The position numbers were made by a program, and so were the translations under genes. Source: a bacterium (GTDB lineage Bacteria > Desulfobacterota > Deferrisomatia > Deferrisomatales > BM512). Taken from it: a stretch of 47,207 nt of DNA. Position 1 is the stretch's first letter, and each line of letters opens with the position of its first letter. Below the pieces are notes generated by a model, which saw only the letters and a program-made list of their open reading frames with translations, was not told the DNA's origin and did no database searches. Shown one piece after another: positions 23,702 to 31,803 of this stretch. Location of the stretch: contig SCTA01000023.1 of assembly GCA_004322275.1 (NCBI GenBank), forward strand, positions 1 to 47,207, read 5' to 3'.

Positions 23702-24274
23702 ATGAAGAAAACGCTCATCGCAATCGCAGTGGTTCCGTTTCTGCTCGGGTTTTGCGCCCCCTCGCACGCCACGACCGGCAACCTCAACTTCCTCGTCGGC
23801 GGAAAAGCCCTCGAAAAGAACGACTGGGAGCCGCTCGAAGACCAGACCGCGGTCTCCTTCCACCTCGACGTTACCCCCGAGGGGTGGCCGGTGGCGCTCG
23901 CCCTGGACTACCTCGGAAGCGCCGCAGAGGAAGAAAATTATGCGAACAGCGGTTTTGATCTCGCGGCCTCGACCATCGAACTCGACTTTGGCGTCAGGAA
24001 GTTCTTCGGAGACGAGACGGACGTGGCTGGGTTCGTAGGCGGCGGTCTCGGTATCATCGGGGCCGAGGCTGAGGTCACCTTCGGCGGGGCATCGGCCTCC
24101 GAAGACGATTCCGCCCTCGGCTTCTGGATCGACGGGGGAGTTCAGGGAAGGTTCTTCGATTCCATGAATCTCGGCCTCGACCTTCGCTATTCCAAGGCGG
24201 AGGTGAACGTCGGCGGCGTCAATGTCGAAGCGGGCGGCTTCACCACCGGCGTTTACATCGGCTACGGCTGGTAA
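23702..24274 (+). CDS. Outer-membrane beta-barrel protein (OmpW/OmpA-barrel-like)
   Basis: A 190-residue exported protein with GGAGGG before the ATG. The signal peptide ends at about PSHA (residue 23). The mature chain is a series of short amphipathic strands with glycines (LNFLVGGKAL, VAFHLDVTP-like segments, GFVGGGLGIIGAEAEVTF, NLGLDLRYSKAEV) and ends GVYIGYGW. Such size and pattern fit an eight-stranded outer-membrane barrel. The ligand is unknown. A strong terminator follows. It is separated from recJ by repeat copy E. Confidence 0.75.
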   Translation: MKKTLIAIAVVPFLLGFCAPSHATTGNLNFLVGGKALEKNDWEPLEDQTAVSFHLDVTPEGWPVALALDYLGSAAEEENYANSGFDLAASTIELDFGVRKFFGDETDVAGFVGGGLGIIGAEAEVTFGGASASEDDSALGFWIDGGVQGRFFDSMNLGLDLRYSKAEVNVGGVNVEAGGFTTGVYIGYGW

Positions 24275-24295
24275 CGAATAAAGGTCTGGATGCTA

Positions 24296-24325
24296 AAAGG
24301 CCGCCCGAAAAGGCGGCCTTTTTCA
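24296..24325. terminator. Bidirectional rho-independent terminator
   Basis: AAAGGCCGCC (24296-24305) pairs perfectly with GGCGGCCTTT (24312-24321), with TTTT on the plus side and AAAA on the other. It lies between convergent genes and probably serves both. Confidence 0.85.
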
Positions 24326-24326
24326 A

Positions 24327-24722
24327 TTACATCATCACGGTGGTAATCTCGAACTCCGGCGGGTCCTTTATCGCCCTCTTCACGGTGCACTGATCCATCG
24401 CCTTCACAATCGCCTGCTCGTACTTTTCCGGAAAGCCGTCCGGCAGTTTCAGTTCAAGCCTAACCTTCTCAAGTTTGTGCGATTCCTGATTGGTTTCAAA
24501 GGCCGCGATAAGCTCCATCCCCTCGGTGGCTATCTCCCTTTGCTGGCAGAAGCGTAGCGCGAAAAACCCCGCGCAGGTGGCGATGGAGGACAAAAAGAGC
24601 AGGTAAGGGGAGGGGGCGCTGTTGTCGCCGCCGGAGGTTACCGGCTGGTCGGTGCGTACTGTGAAAGAGCCGACGGAGGCCTCCACCGCCATTGGCCCAG
24701 GGAAGGAAACCTTCATAAGCAT
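24327..24722 (-). CDS. OsmC family protein
   Basis: A 131-residue OsmC/Ohr-type protein with GGGAGG upstream of its ATG. FTVRTDQPVTSGGDNSAPSP is followed by YLLFLSSIATCAGFFALRFCQQR, giving two cysteines at 50 and 59. The CTVKRAIKDPPEFEI end is also typical. OsmC proteins reduce organic peroxides with such a Cys pair. In this subgroup the spacing between cysteines is short, so peroxidase activity is inference. Cytoplasmic, single gene, sharing a terminator with the convergent barrel gene. Confidence 0.85.
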   Translation of the reverse strand: MLMKVSFPGPMAVEASVGSFTVRTDQPVTSGGDNSAPSPYLLFLSSIATCAGFFALRFCQQREIATEGMELIAAFETNQESHKLEKVRLELKLPDGFPEKYEQAIVKAMDQCTVKRAIKDPPEFEITTVMM

Positions 24723-24956
24723 CTTTTAAAACCTCCCGGTAATGCACGTCCAACTTGAAAAAAATACTTCCACTGCCCAAAGGATACACCTTTTATAACA
24801 CAAAAAAGGCGCAAGTCTCACCTTCGGAGCCAAATAATTTTTTTCGTCTACGGCTCAGGCCCCCCTATGCCTGCGGCGGTTTGAGGGTAATATTCACTCA
24901 TTCAGGAGATTAAAAAACCCTGCCGCGCAGCCGCAGTGAAAATGCATCGGGACGAT

Positions 24957-25907
24957 ATGGAAACTCGAATTACTCTGGGGGTAAGCGCCTGCCTTCTGGG
25001 CGAAAACGTCCGCTATGACGGCGGCTGCAAGCTCGACCCCTATCTCGTTCACACTCTTGCGAGGTTCGCCAGATTCGTCCCCCTGTGCCCCGAGACGGAA
25101 TCGGGCATGGGAGTGCCGCGCGAGCCCGTGGACCTCTGGGCCGGAGGCGGCGGAGAGGTGCGCGCCGTCGGGAGAGAGAGCCTGGCGGACTATTCACGCT
25201 CCTGGCGGGAGTGGGCAAAAGCAAAGGCCGGGGAACTGGAGGGGGAGGACCTCTGGGGGATGATCCTGAAAAGCCGTTCCCCCTCCTGCGGCCCGCAGGT
25301 AGAAATCCGGGAGGGGTGCGGCCAGAAGAGACGCACGGGAATGGGTTTTTTCGCCGAGGAGGTGGCCCGCTCCCTTCCTCTGGTGGTGGTGGAGAGCGAG
25401 GAGAGCCTTTACGACCCCGGCAGGCGGGAAAACTTCATCGTCCGCCTCTTCGCCATGCGCAGGCTGAAAAAGCTTGTCGAGGGGGAAAAGACAAGGGGAA
25501 GGCTCGTCGATTTTCACACCTGCGAAAAACTTCTCTTGATGGCGCACTCCGCCGAAGGCTACCGGAGCCTCGGCAGAACCGTCGCCCGGCCGACAAAAGA
25601 GCCTCTGGACCGGGTCTACGAAGCTTACCGCGACGGTTTCATCGGCGCGCTCTCCCACCGGTCTACGCGGGCGAAGAACTGCAACGTCCTTTTGCACGCC
25701 GCGGGTTACTTCAAGAGAAACCTCGACGTCATAGAAAAGGGCGAGCTCGGCGAGGCGATAGAGGGCTATCGCGCCGGGCTGCTCCCCCTGACCGTTCCCA
25801 TGACCCTCCTTAACCACTGGAACAGGCGCTGGCGTCACCCCTGGCTCGGCGCGCAGAGCTATTTGAATCCCCATCCGCTGGAATTGCGTCTTAAGTGTCT
25901 CGCCTGA
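24957..25907 (+). CDS. DUF523-DUF1722 fusion protein (TudS/YbgA-like)
   Basis: I chose the ATG at 24957, which gives METRITLGVSACLLGENVRYDGG; upstream in-frame GTG and ATG codons have no better site. Residues 1-155 are DUF523, with cysteines at 12 (SACLLG), 44 (LCPE) and 111 (SPSCG). In the TudS thiouracil desulfidase these positions hold a [4Fe-4S] cluster. Residues about 160-310 are DUF1722 (YbgA-like; RLVDFHTCEKLLLMAHS, NVLLHAAGYFKRNL). The fusion is common in bacteria. A role in removing sulfur from thiolated bases is inference from TudS; the DUF1722 role is unknown. The length of 316 residues fits. Copy F of the repeat follows within 8 nt. Confidence 0.85.
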   Translation: METRITLGVSACLLGENVRYDGGCKLDPYLVHTLARFARFVPLCPETESGMGVPREPVDLWAGGGGEVRAVGRESLADYSRSWREWAKAKAGELEGEDLWGMILKSRSPSCGPQVEIREGCGQKRRTGMGFFAEEVARSLPLVVVESEESLYDPGRRENFIVRLFAMRRLKKLVEGEKTRGRLVDFHTCEKLLLMAHSAEGYRSLGRTVARPTKEPLDRVYEAYRDGFIGALSHRSTRAKNCNVLLHAAGYFKRNLDVIEKGELGEAIEGYRAGLLPLTVPMTLLNHWNRRWRHPWLGAQSYLNPHPLELRLKCLA

Positions 25908-25914
25908 GGCGCTG

Positions 25915-26030
25915 ACAGCTTCGGCTTTTGCCGCGGGGCTTCGTCGCTTCTCGGGAGCGCTCCTCGCCGTATAAACGATACTGTCTTCGTCGCGCGCCCC
26001 GCGGGCTCCTCGCTCCTTCGCCGAAATAGT
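25915..26030 (+). repeat. Dispersed hairpin repeat, copy F (hybrid arms)
   Basis: The left side matches copies H and I (GCTTCGGCTTTTGCCGCGGGGC) while the right side matches copies B and E (CCTTCGCCGAAATAG). TTCGGC (25920-25925) still pairs with GCCGAA (26020-26025). The central hairpin is GTAT-aaacg-ATAC (25969-25981). It starts about 8 nt after the stop codon of the DUF523 gene, in sense. Confidence 0.82.
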
Positions 26031-26181
26031 TCATATTCGCCGTACAGGGGAATTCATAAAATTTTGCGTTCCCGGCGGTTAGGCGAGCTTATTTCTTGAT
26101 GCTAAAAGAAGTTACCGTTAGACTTAAACGTTGGGAAGTTATGTTTAATCCGATTTTTGGCGGGACCAAAATCAGGGGAAT

Positions 26182-28050
26182 ATGAAACAAAGAGCGATGG
26201 TCGCCGACGTCGATGCCAGCGCGAGCCGGATTCTGGAAGTCCTGTTATCCGGTTTCGATTACGATCTGGTGGTGGTGAAGGATGACGAGACTGCCTATAA
26301 AACCTTCGTCGAGTACGGACCCGACGTTGTTTTCGTGGATACCCTTTTGCCTCGCAAGGGCGCTTTCGAGCTGATAAAGCGCATACGGCAGACGGAAGGG
26401 GGCGACAGGGTGAGCGTGTACGTCACGAGCGCTATTCGCGGCGGGTCGCTCAAGGAGGAATCTCTCAGCGTCTGGGGCGCGGCCGGGTACCTGCCCAAGC
26501 CGCTCGAACTGGACATTCTGCGCTCGCAACTGGCTCCTTCCCTATCCACCAAGTCCGCCGACTCCAAAGGCGGCGGGCAGGGCGAGGAGGAGGAGGTTCC
26601 GGAGCAGGGCGAATTCGCGCGCTCGAATTTCCCGATGATATTCGCCTCCCTGCTTCGCCGCGAAGCCCCGATACGGCTCGCGGCGGGTCTCGGCAAAGTG
26701 AGAAAGGCCGTACACTTCGACAACGGCAAGATTATCTTCGCCAGATCAAACCTCCTCGCCGAAACCCTCGCGAGTTACCTGCAGGACAAGAACTTCATAG
26801 ACGAAAACCAGTACCGCGAAGGGGTTCGCGTCTCCATAGATCAGAAAAAGATGATCGGGGAGGCCTTCATATCTCTCGGCGCGGTGACCAGGGGAGACAT
26901 CGACGCGGCCATACGCAGCAACATCGAGGAGAAGGTCAAGAACCTCTTCACCTGGAAGAGCGGCTGGTACAAGATAATGCCCCACGCCGATCCCCCCGCC
27001 GAGATACCCGGCGGCCCCATCGAGGGATGGAAGCTCCTCTGGGACGAGATAAACACCCCCGCCGGCCAGACGCACCTGAGCGAGTATCTGACGAAACTCG
27101 CCTCACGCAAGATAATCGAGGGGCCCTCCCCTTCGGAGATTCTCGACGTGACCGGCTTTTCGCAAAAGGATTTTGAAAAAGTTATCGGTCTCGCCAAAGG
27201 GAGGCCGGTGGTCGAAGCCTGTGAAGACGTGGGGATGAGGAAGATGAACCTCCTTTATTTCCTCGTCCTCTCCGGTTATCTGGAGGTGAACGAAGAGACC
27301 TCCGCCTCCGGGCAGGGCAGCGAGGGGTTTGAAGAGCTAAAGCGCAGGGAACTCTCCCGCAGGCTTGCGTGGATGAGCGGGCGCAATCACTTCCAGATAC
27401 TGGGGGTTCAGATGACCGCCTCCGACGCCGAGGTGAGCGCCGCGTACGGAAAGCTTGTCGGCGAACTGCGCGCGGGCGAGGACAAGCTCTCGGGCGGGGG
27501 CGAGGCCCGGCGTCTTATCGGCGAACTCTCCGAGATCGCAGGGAAGTCCCTGGAGGCGCTTTCCACCAGGACAAAGCGCGACGATTACATCGAGAGCCTC
27601 AAGCACGGCGGAGACGTACCCCTGAGCGCCGAAGACCGGATAAAGAAGGCGGAGAACTCCTACAAGGAGGGTGTCACCGCCCTCAAGTGCCAGCGGTGGG
27701 ACGAGGCGATAGACAGGCTTGGCTGGGCGGTGGACATGAACCCTTCCAACGCCGAATACCTCATACGCCACTCAGAGGCGCTTCTCATGCGGGAAGGCGG
27801 GGACAAGCAGACGACCCTGAACCGCGCCGAAAGCAACCTCCGGAAGGCGCTCGAAGCCGAAAGCGAGAATCCCGAGATCTACTACCTCCTCGGCAGGGTG
27901 CAAAACGCCAAGGGCAAGGCCCCGCAGGCTATCGAATACCTGCAAAAGGCCCTCTCGCTAAAGCCCTCCTATCAGGCTCCCGCCCTGGAGCTGAAGAAGA
28001 TGAAGGATCAGTCGAAGGGGGGGTTTTCTCTTTTCGGCAAGCGCCGCTGA
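26182..28050 (+). CDS. REC-PATAN (DUF4388)-J-like-TPR signalling protein
   Basis: A 622-residue soluble protein. Residues 1-125 form a receiver domain with D53 (VVFVDTLLPRKG) and the late Lys in GYLPKPLE, but the acidic pocket is D9 and D11, so it is slightly divergent. After an acidic linker, residues about 145-290 are a PATAN/DUF4388 region (SFPMIFASLL-like, KAVHFDNGKIIFARSN). Residues 405-475 look like a J-type helical domain (NHFQILGVQMTASDAEVSAAYGKL) without a clear HPD. Residues about 490-610 are TPR repeats (YKEGVTALKCQRWDEAIDRL, PEIYYLLGRVQNAKG). Such mosaics are typical of delta-proteobacteria and link phospho-signals to protein complexes, for example in polarity or motility. It has no DNA-binding domain and no neighbouring kinase. 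Confidence 0.82.
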   Translation: MKQRAMVADVDASASRILEVLLSGFDYDLVVVKDDETAYKTFVEYGPDVVFVDTLLPRKGAFELIKRIRQTEGGDRVSVYVTSAIRGGSLKEESLSVWGAAGYLPKPLELDILRSQLAPSLSTKSADSKGGGQGEEEEVPEQGEFARSNFPMIFASLLRREAPIRLAAGLGKVRKAVHFDNGKIIFARSNLLAETLASYLQDKNFIDENQYREGVRVSIDQKKMIGEAFISLGAVTRGDIDAAIRSNIEEKVKNLFTWKSGWYKIMPHADPPAEIPGGPIEGWKLLWDEINTPAGQTHLSEYLTKLASRKIIEGPSPSEILDVTGFSQKDFEKVIGLAKGRPVVEACEDVGMRKMNLLYFLVLSGYLEVNEETSASGQGSEGFEELKRRELSRRLAWMSGRNHFQILGVQMTASDAEVSAAYGKLVGELRAGEDKLSGGGEARRLIGELSEIAGKSLEALSTRTKRDDYIESLKHGGDVPLSAEDRIKKAENSYKEGVTALKCQRWDEAIDRLGWAVDMNPSNAEYLIRHSEALLMREGGDKQTTLNRAESNLRKALEAESENPEIYYLLGRVQNAKGKAPQAIEYLQKALSLKPSYQAPALELKKMKDQSKGGFSLFGKRR

Positions 28051-28052
28051 GG

Positions 28053-28203
28053 CCCGGCTTCCTCTTTCGCCGAAGGGCTGTGTTGGCTTCGGCTTTTTCC
28101 GCCATGCATCGTTGCCGCCTGCGCCGGACGCTTGCCGTAGTCACGCTACTGTCTGCGCGCCCTTGCTCGGCGGCGCCTCGCCTGACGAAAAAATCCAAAG
28201 CCA
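28053..28203 (+). repeat. Dispersed hairpin repeat, copy G (longest, composite)
   Basis: It starts about 3 nt after the stop with CCCGGCTTCCTCTTTCGCC, like copies B and E, and then has a second left part GGCTTCGGCTTTTTCCGCC like copies H and I. The central hairpin GTAG-tcacg-CTAC is at 28137-28149. The right end has AAAAAATCC and AAAGCC, which can pair with the second left part. The extra left module explains the greater length and points to recombination between subtypes. Confidence 0.75.
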
Positions 28204-28274
28204 AATGAAAAAGCAAGGGTTTTGCCTTGCTCTCTCACCGGGTGATTCTTCTCCGGGCCATAGGCTTATTCAGT

Positions 28275-28306
28275 ACGAAAAAACCGCCGGAAGGCGGTTT
28301 TTTCGT
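28275..28306. terminator. Bidirectional rho-independent terminator
   Basis: ACGAAAAAACCGCC (28275-28288) and GGCGGTTTTTTCGT (28293-28306) form a perfect 14-bp stem with a GGAA loop. T tracts are present on both strands. It separates the convergent REC-TPR and zinc-ribbon genes. Confidence 0.9.
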
Positions 28307-28330
28307 TGCGGTTAACGGCGGGCGAACTTT

Positions 28331-28615
28331 TTATTTCAGGTCCGCGTAGCAGCGGGGGCATTTGGCGACTTTGGGGTCTTCCAGAGCGGCCCCGCAGGCG
28401 CTGCAGTAGAAAGAGGCCATTCCCTTGCGGGTGCGATACGCCTTGCGAAAAAAATAAAAAGCGAAAGGCAGGAAGAGCCACCCGAAAATCAGGCTATGGA
28501 AGAGCCAGGTCAGAAAAAGAAGCATCAGGCCGATGAACACAAAAAGCCTGTAGTCCTCGCTGACGGCCTGACCCGTCGCGCTCCCCTCAACCCTGTCTCC
28601 GATGCGATCCTTCAT
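28331..28615 (-). CDS. Small membrane protein with C-terminal zinc ribbon
   Basis: A 94-residue protein with GGAG before the ATG. Two hydrophobic segments (FVFIGLMLLFLTWLFHSLIF and GWLFLPFAFYFF) are followed by a basic stretch and a zinc ribbon with cysteines at 71, 74, 86 and 89 (CSACGAALED, CPRC). The domain is presumably in the cytoplasm. No function is known. It is probably co-oriented with the methyltransferase gene upstream, 43 nt away. Confidence 0.78.
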   Translation of the reverse strand: MKDRIGDRVEGSATGQAVSEDYRLFVFIGLMLLFLTWLFHSLIFGWLFLPFAFYFFRKAYRTRKGMASFYCSACGAALEDPKVAKCPRCYADLK

Positions 28616-28658
28616 TTAATCTCCGTCAGAGGAATTAGTCCGAGACGCTACTTATACC

Positions 28659-29228
28659 CTATGGCTTTTGAAAAAGCATCAGATAGGTTGAGGTCCCCAG
28701 TTCAACGACCTTGCCCGGCGCGAGTCCGAAGGGCGCGGTGAGGCGAAGAAGGTCTTCGGGCGAAAGGCGTATCTCCAACGGGGGGCCGGGCCTGGAGTCG
28801 ATCTTTTTGAACTCCACGAGGGCGAGCCAGCCGCCCTTCCGAAGCGCCCGTACGGCTTCCCCAAGCGCACCTTGCCCGGTCCCTCGCGCCGTGAGGTCGT
28901 GGAGCACCGTGGCCATCAGCGCAAGGTCCGCCTCGCCGTCACGGACGGCGGACAGGCCGGAAAGGTCGGCGGTTTCGGCCCGTACGTTCGTCAAGCCGAG
29001 TTCGGAAGCGGTCCGGTTAAGCTTTTCAACGCCCTCGCTCCAGAGGTCGAAGCCTCGCACCACGGACAAAGGCCCCAGCCTCCCGGCCAGCCGGAGGGCG
29101 TAGCTCCCCGAGCCGCAGCCGAGGTCGAGCACCTCCATTCCCGGAGCTAGGGGAAGCGACGAGTAGAATATTTCAAAGTCGATCAGGTCGATGCTCGACT
29201 TTCCTGCCTCATGCGGTATTTCGGTCAT
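28659..29228 (-). CDS. Class I SAM-dependent methyltransferase
   Basis: A 189-residue soluble enzyme with GGAGACA upstream of the ATG. Motif I is MEVLDLGCGSGSYALRLAG (about residues 31-50). FDLWSEGVEKLNRTA is the acidic second strand, AETADLSGL and ADLALMATVLHDL follow, and ALRKGGWLALVEFKK is the late conserved strand. This is a methyltransferase-11/UbiE-like fold; the substrate is not evident. The downstream zinc-ribbon gene may share its transcript. Confidence 0.85.
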   Translation of the reverse strand: MTEIPHEAGKSSIDLIDFEIFYSSLPLAPGMEVLDLGCGSGSYALRLAGRLGPLSVVRGFDLWSEGVEKLNRTASELGLTNVRAETADLSGLSAVRDGEADLALMATVLHDLTARGTGQGALGEAVRALRKGGWLALVEFKKIDSRPGPPLEIRLSPEDLLRLTAPFGLAPGKVVELGTSTYLMLFQKP

Positions 29229-29516
29229 ATTTCTTGTCTCCTGAAAGGCTTTGGTTGCGGTTGTCAGTATAGAGCATCGGCAGCGTTTTGTCGCTTTTGC
29301 GCTTCACGGAGCCAACGCCCTCAACCTTTCAGTCCGGCAAACCGCGAGTATTATTATGTTCAAGGCTGTATCCCGAAGCAAAGTCCCTGCATCAAATAAC
29401 GTTAAGGGGGCTTGGACGTGAAACCACTTGAGGACTCAATAGGCCTCCTGACGCACAATTGAAGAGAATACCCTCTTTTGCCGATTATAAGCTTATGGTT
29501 TCTACAATCGAATCCG
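29229..29516. other. Intergenic region between divergent genes
   Basis: No gene is supported. The sequence contains GGCAAACC (29336-29343) and GAAGCAAAG (29374-29382), faint echoes of a c-di-GMP-I riboswitch, but the second half of that motif is missing. The first 30 nt hold the methyltransferase Shine-Dalgarno site. The promoter of the Cys-rich gene begins at 29517. Confidence 0.4.
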
Positions 29517-29545
29517 TTGACAAAGGCCTTGAAAGAACCCATATT
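29517..29545 (+). promoter_or_regulatory. Near-consensus sigma-70 promoter, probably giving a leaderless mRNA
   Basis: A perfect TTGACA (29517-29522), a 17-nt spacer and CATATT (29540-29545). Transcription would begin about 7 nt later, at or next to the ATG at 29552. That start codon has no Shine-Dalgarno site, in agreement with leaderless translation. Confidence 0.55.
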
Positions 29546-29551
29546 AAAAAC

Positions 29552-29953
29552 ATGGTGAACAACGTCACGCTAAAACTGAAAAAGGCCTTTCTGGTCTTTC
29601 TGGCGGTCGCCTTGGCTTCCGTCGCCTTCGCGGGCGTCGTGCCTGTCTGCAAGGGGTGCTGCTGCTGCGTGAAATTCGCCGGTGAAGTGATGAGTTCCGG
29701 CGCGAAGAAGTGTTGCTGCGCCGAGAAGGCCGGGGTAACCGGCGGGTGCAACCCCAAGACGAAGAGCAAGGGTTCAAGCGAAGCCGCCTACGACTCGGCG
29801 AGACCTCTCGAAAGCCGCGACATCGCTTTGACGGCGGTAATCGGCCACACCCAACCCCCCCGGCTCCATGCCACGGCGGGGAAAAACCTTTCCCTCGCGG
29901 GCAATGGGCCTCCCTCCGCCCTCCACGCCCGAATCCAGCGCTTCGACTGCTAA
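29552..29953 (+). CDS. Secreted cysteine-rich protein of putative metal operon
   Basis: The ATG at 29552 starts a good signal peptide (MVNNVTLKLKKAFLVFLAVA, cut near VAFA at 27). The 106-residue mature part has ten cysteines in clusters: C33, C36-C39 (VCKGCCCC), C54-C56 (KKCCC), C66 (GGCNP) and a C-terminal C133. The GGCNP word recurs in the DUF2318 protein encoded next. No family was recognised. Clustered cysteines in the periplasm suggest metal binding or disulfide exchange; that is inference. The open frame extends upstream to 29459, but that part lacks a start site and lies over the promoter. Probably first gene of the operon running to 32478. Confidence 0.65.
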   Translation: MVNNVTLKLKKAFLVFLAVALASVAFAGVVPVCKGCCCCVKFAGEVMSSGAKKCCCAEKAGVTGGCNPKTKSKGSSEAAYDSARPLESRDIALTAVIGHTQPPRLHATAGKNLSLAGNGPPSALHARIQRFDC

Positions 29954-30065
29954 ATCTCCCTTCTTAAAGCTTCCCCAATCCCGGTAAAGACGCCGGTAAC
30001 GGTTAATTTTGTCAGATCGCCGGGAGCGCAGCTTGCGCCCCGTCAGGATATTTGGAGAAACGATC

Positions 30066-30623
30066 ATGTCTAACGACATCAAAAAAGATAAATTCGCTGA
30101 AAAACGCGCCGCCGTAGAGGGTAAATCCTCCGGCAGCCTCAAGCTTTTCGTCATCGGGGCGGCCGTGGTCGCCCTCGCGGTGGCCTCCCTCGTCGCCTAC
30201 TCCAGAACCGGAGACAAGTCCGGTGAAGCGGCAAAGGTGCAGGCGGCGACGCCCGTAAACGAATCGGGCGTCGTCGTCTCCTTCCCCCTTGCCGATTTTG
30301 AAGGCGGGCAGGCGAAGTTTTACGAGCACAAGACCGCCGACTCCATCACCGTCCGCTATTTCATCGTCAAGAGCGACGACGGCGTGACGAGGGCCGCCTT
30401 CGACGCCTGCGACGCCTGCTGGCCCCACGGTAAGGGCTACAGCCAGGACAAAAAGGAGATGGTCTGCAACAACTGCCAGATGCGTTTCCCGACAAGCAAG
30501 ATCAACGAGGTCAAGGGAGGGTGCAACCCCTCGCCGCTCGCCCGCACCGTCGAAAACGGGCAGCTCTTGATAAAGGTCTCCGATATCGAAGCGGGCAAGT
30601 CCTACTTCAATCTGAAAAAGTAG
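30066..30623 (+). CDS. DUF2318 (Fe-S/metal-binding) membrane-anchored protein
   Basis: The ATG at 30066 has GGAG upstream and gives 185 residues. One helix (about 25-45, LKLFVIGAAVVALAVASLVA) anchors a periplasmic DUF2318 domain with cysteines 115 and 118 (FDACDACWPHGKGY), 134 and 137 (VCNNCQMRFP) and 153 (KGGCNPSPL). DUF2318 proteins occur beside FTR1/P19 iron uptake and MacB-type ABC genes, as in Campylobacter jejuni cj1658-cj1665. Here the domain is followed by exactly such a permease and ATPase, but no FTR1 or P19 is in the window. A metal or redox role in the periplasm is likely; the cofactor is not known from sequence. Confidence 0.85.
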   Translation: MSNDIKKDKFAEKRAAVEGKSSGSLKLFVIGAAVVALAVASLVAYSRTGDKSGEAAKVQAATPVNESGVVVSFPLADFEGGQAKFYEHKTADSITVRYFIVKSDDGVTRAAFDACDACWPHGKGYSQDKKEMVCNNCQMRFPTSKINEVKGGCNPSPLARTVENGQLLIKVSDIEAGKSYFNLKK

Positions 30624-30632
30624 GGTAGCGCC

Positions 30633-31790
30633 ATGCGGCTCACCGATATCGCCCTTCTGAACCTGCGGCGGAGGAAGGCGAAAGCCGCCTTCCTTCTCAC
30701 CGGTCTTCTCATTGGCGTAACCACCGTCGTCGCCCTCCTTTCCATTACGGAGGCGATGTCCAGAAACGTCAACGACAAGCTGGAGCGCTACGGCGCGAAT
30801 ATACTCGTACTGCCCAAAAGCGAGACGCTCTCCCTTACTTACGGGGGCATCTCTCTCGGCGGAGTCTCCTTCGACATGAAGGAACTGAAGGAGGAAGACC
30901 TCGCCAAAATCCGGACTATAGAAAATTCTGCGAATATCGCCGCCCTCGGTCCGACCGTTCTCGGCGTGGCGGAGCTTTCCGGCCAGAAGGTGTTGACGGC
31001 GGGAGTGGATTTTTCCGTCTCTCACGTCCTCAAGCCCTGGTGGAAGCTTGTCGGAGATATTCCAGCCGGAGCCGGTGTCGTAGCCGGTTCGGAAGCCGCC
31101 CGAGTCTTTTTTCTGATACCCGGCGAGACGGTGAAAATCGCAGGCAAAGACCTGAAGGTTACCGGGGTTCTCGAACCCACAGGCTCCCAGGACGACCAGC
31201 TCCTCTTTACCGACCTTAAAACCGCCCAGGAGATATTCGGAAAGAAGGGAACCGTCTCTCTGGTAGAGGTCGCGGCGCTCTGCAAGGATTGCCCGGTTTC
31301 GGACATGGTTAACCAGATAGGGCGGATAATACCCGACGCCAACGTCATGGCCATCCAGTCGGTGGTCAAGTCGAGGCTGGAGACGATAGAGCACCTGCGC
31401 CGCTTTTCCTACGGCATAAGTGCGGTAGTTCTTTTCGTCGGCGGCCTCATGGTGCTGGTGACGATGATGGGAAGCGTCCGCGAGCGCACCGCCGAGATAG
31501 GCGTCTTTCGCGCCATAGGCTTTCGGAAATCCCACGTGATGCGAATAATCTTCACCGAATCGGCGATAGTCTCCCTCCTCGCGGGAATACTCGGCTATCC
31601 GGCCGGGCTCGCGGTAACGGCGGTTGCGCTTCCCTTCTTCGCGCCGGGGGAGGGCGCGGGAGTCGCCTTAGACCCGGTGCTGGCGCTCTTTGCGGTTTCC
31701 ATCTCACTCCTTCTGGGTCTCGTGGCCTCCATCTACCCGGCGGTAGCCGCCACCAGGATGGACCCCAACGAAGCCCTGCGCGCGCTTTAG
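30633..31790 (+). CDS. ABC transporter permease, MacB/FtsX type
   Basis: A 385-residue protein with the four-helix MacB/LolC plan. An N-terminal helix follows LTDIALLNLRRRKAKAAFLL, a periplasmic MacB_PCD domain spans about 45-255, and three C-terminal helices follow. RERTAEIGVFRAIGFRKSHV is the cytoplasmic coupling segment and PAVAATRMDPNEALRAL the usual end. Such permeases work as dimers with a LolD-like ATPase and act mechanically on periplasmic partners rather than carrying solute through the membrane. Its partners are probably the DUF2318 protein just upstream (9 nt) and the ATPase downstream (13 nt). Confidence 0.9.
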   Translation: MRLTDIALLNLRRRKAKAAFLLTGLLIGVTTVVALLSITEAMSRNVNDKLERYGANILVLPKSETLSLTYGGISLGGVSFDMKELKEEDLAKIRTIENSANIAALGPTVLGVAELSGQKVLTAGVDFSVSHVLKPWWKLVGDIPAGAGVVAGSEAARVFFLIPGETVKIAGKDLKVTGVLEPTGSQDDQLLFTDLKTAQEIFGKKGTVSLVEVAALCKDCPVSDMVNQIGRIIPDANVMAIQSVVKSRLETIEHLRRFSYGISAVVLFVGGLMVLVTMMGSVRERTAEIGVFRAIGFRKSHVMRIIFTESAIVSLLAGILGYPAGLAVTAVALPFFAPGEGAGVALDPVLALFAVSISLLLGLVASIYPAVAATRMDPNEALRAL

Positions 31791-31803
31791 AAGGAGAACG
31801 AAG

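Noticed and set aside
29336-29382. Possible c-di-GMP-I riboswitch (GGCAAACC and GAAGCAAAG)
   Set aside because: The conserved second half (GGTAGC...GGTTACC type pairing) is missing and spacing is too long, so the match is judged coincidental.
30012-31535. A 507-codon minus-strand frame opposite the DUF2318 and permease genes
   Set aside because: Antisense shadow of two confidently assigned genes; no start signal.
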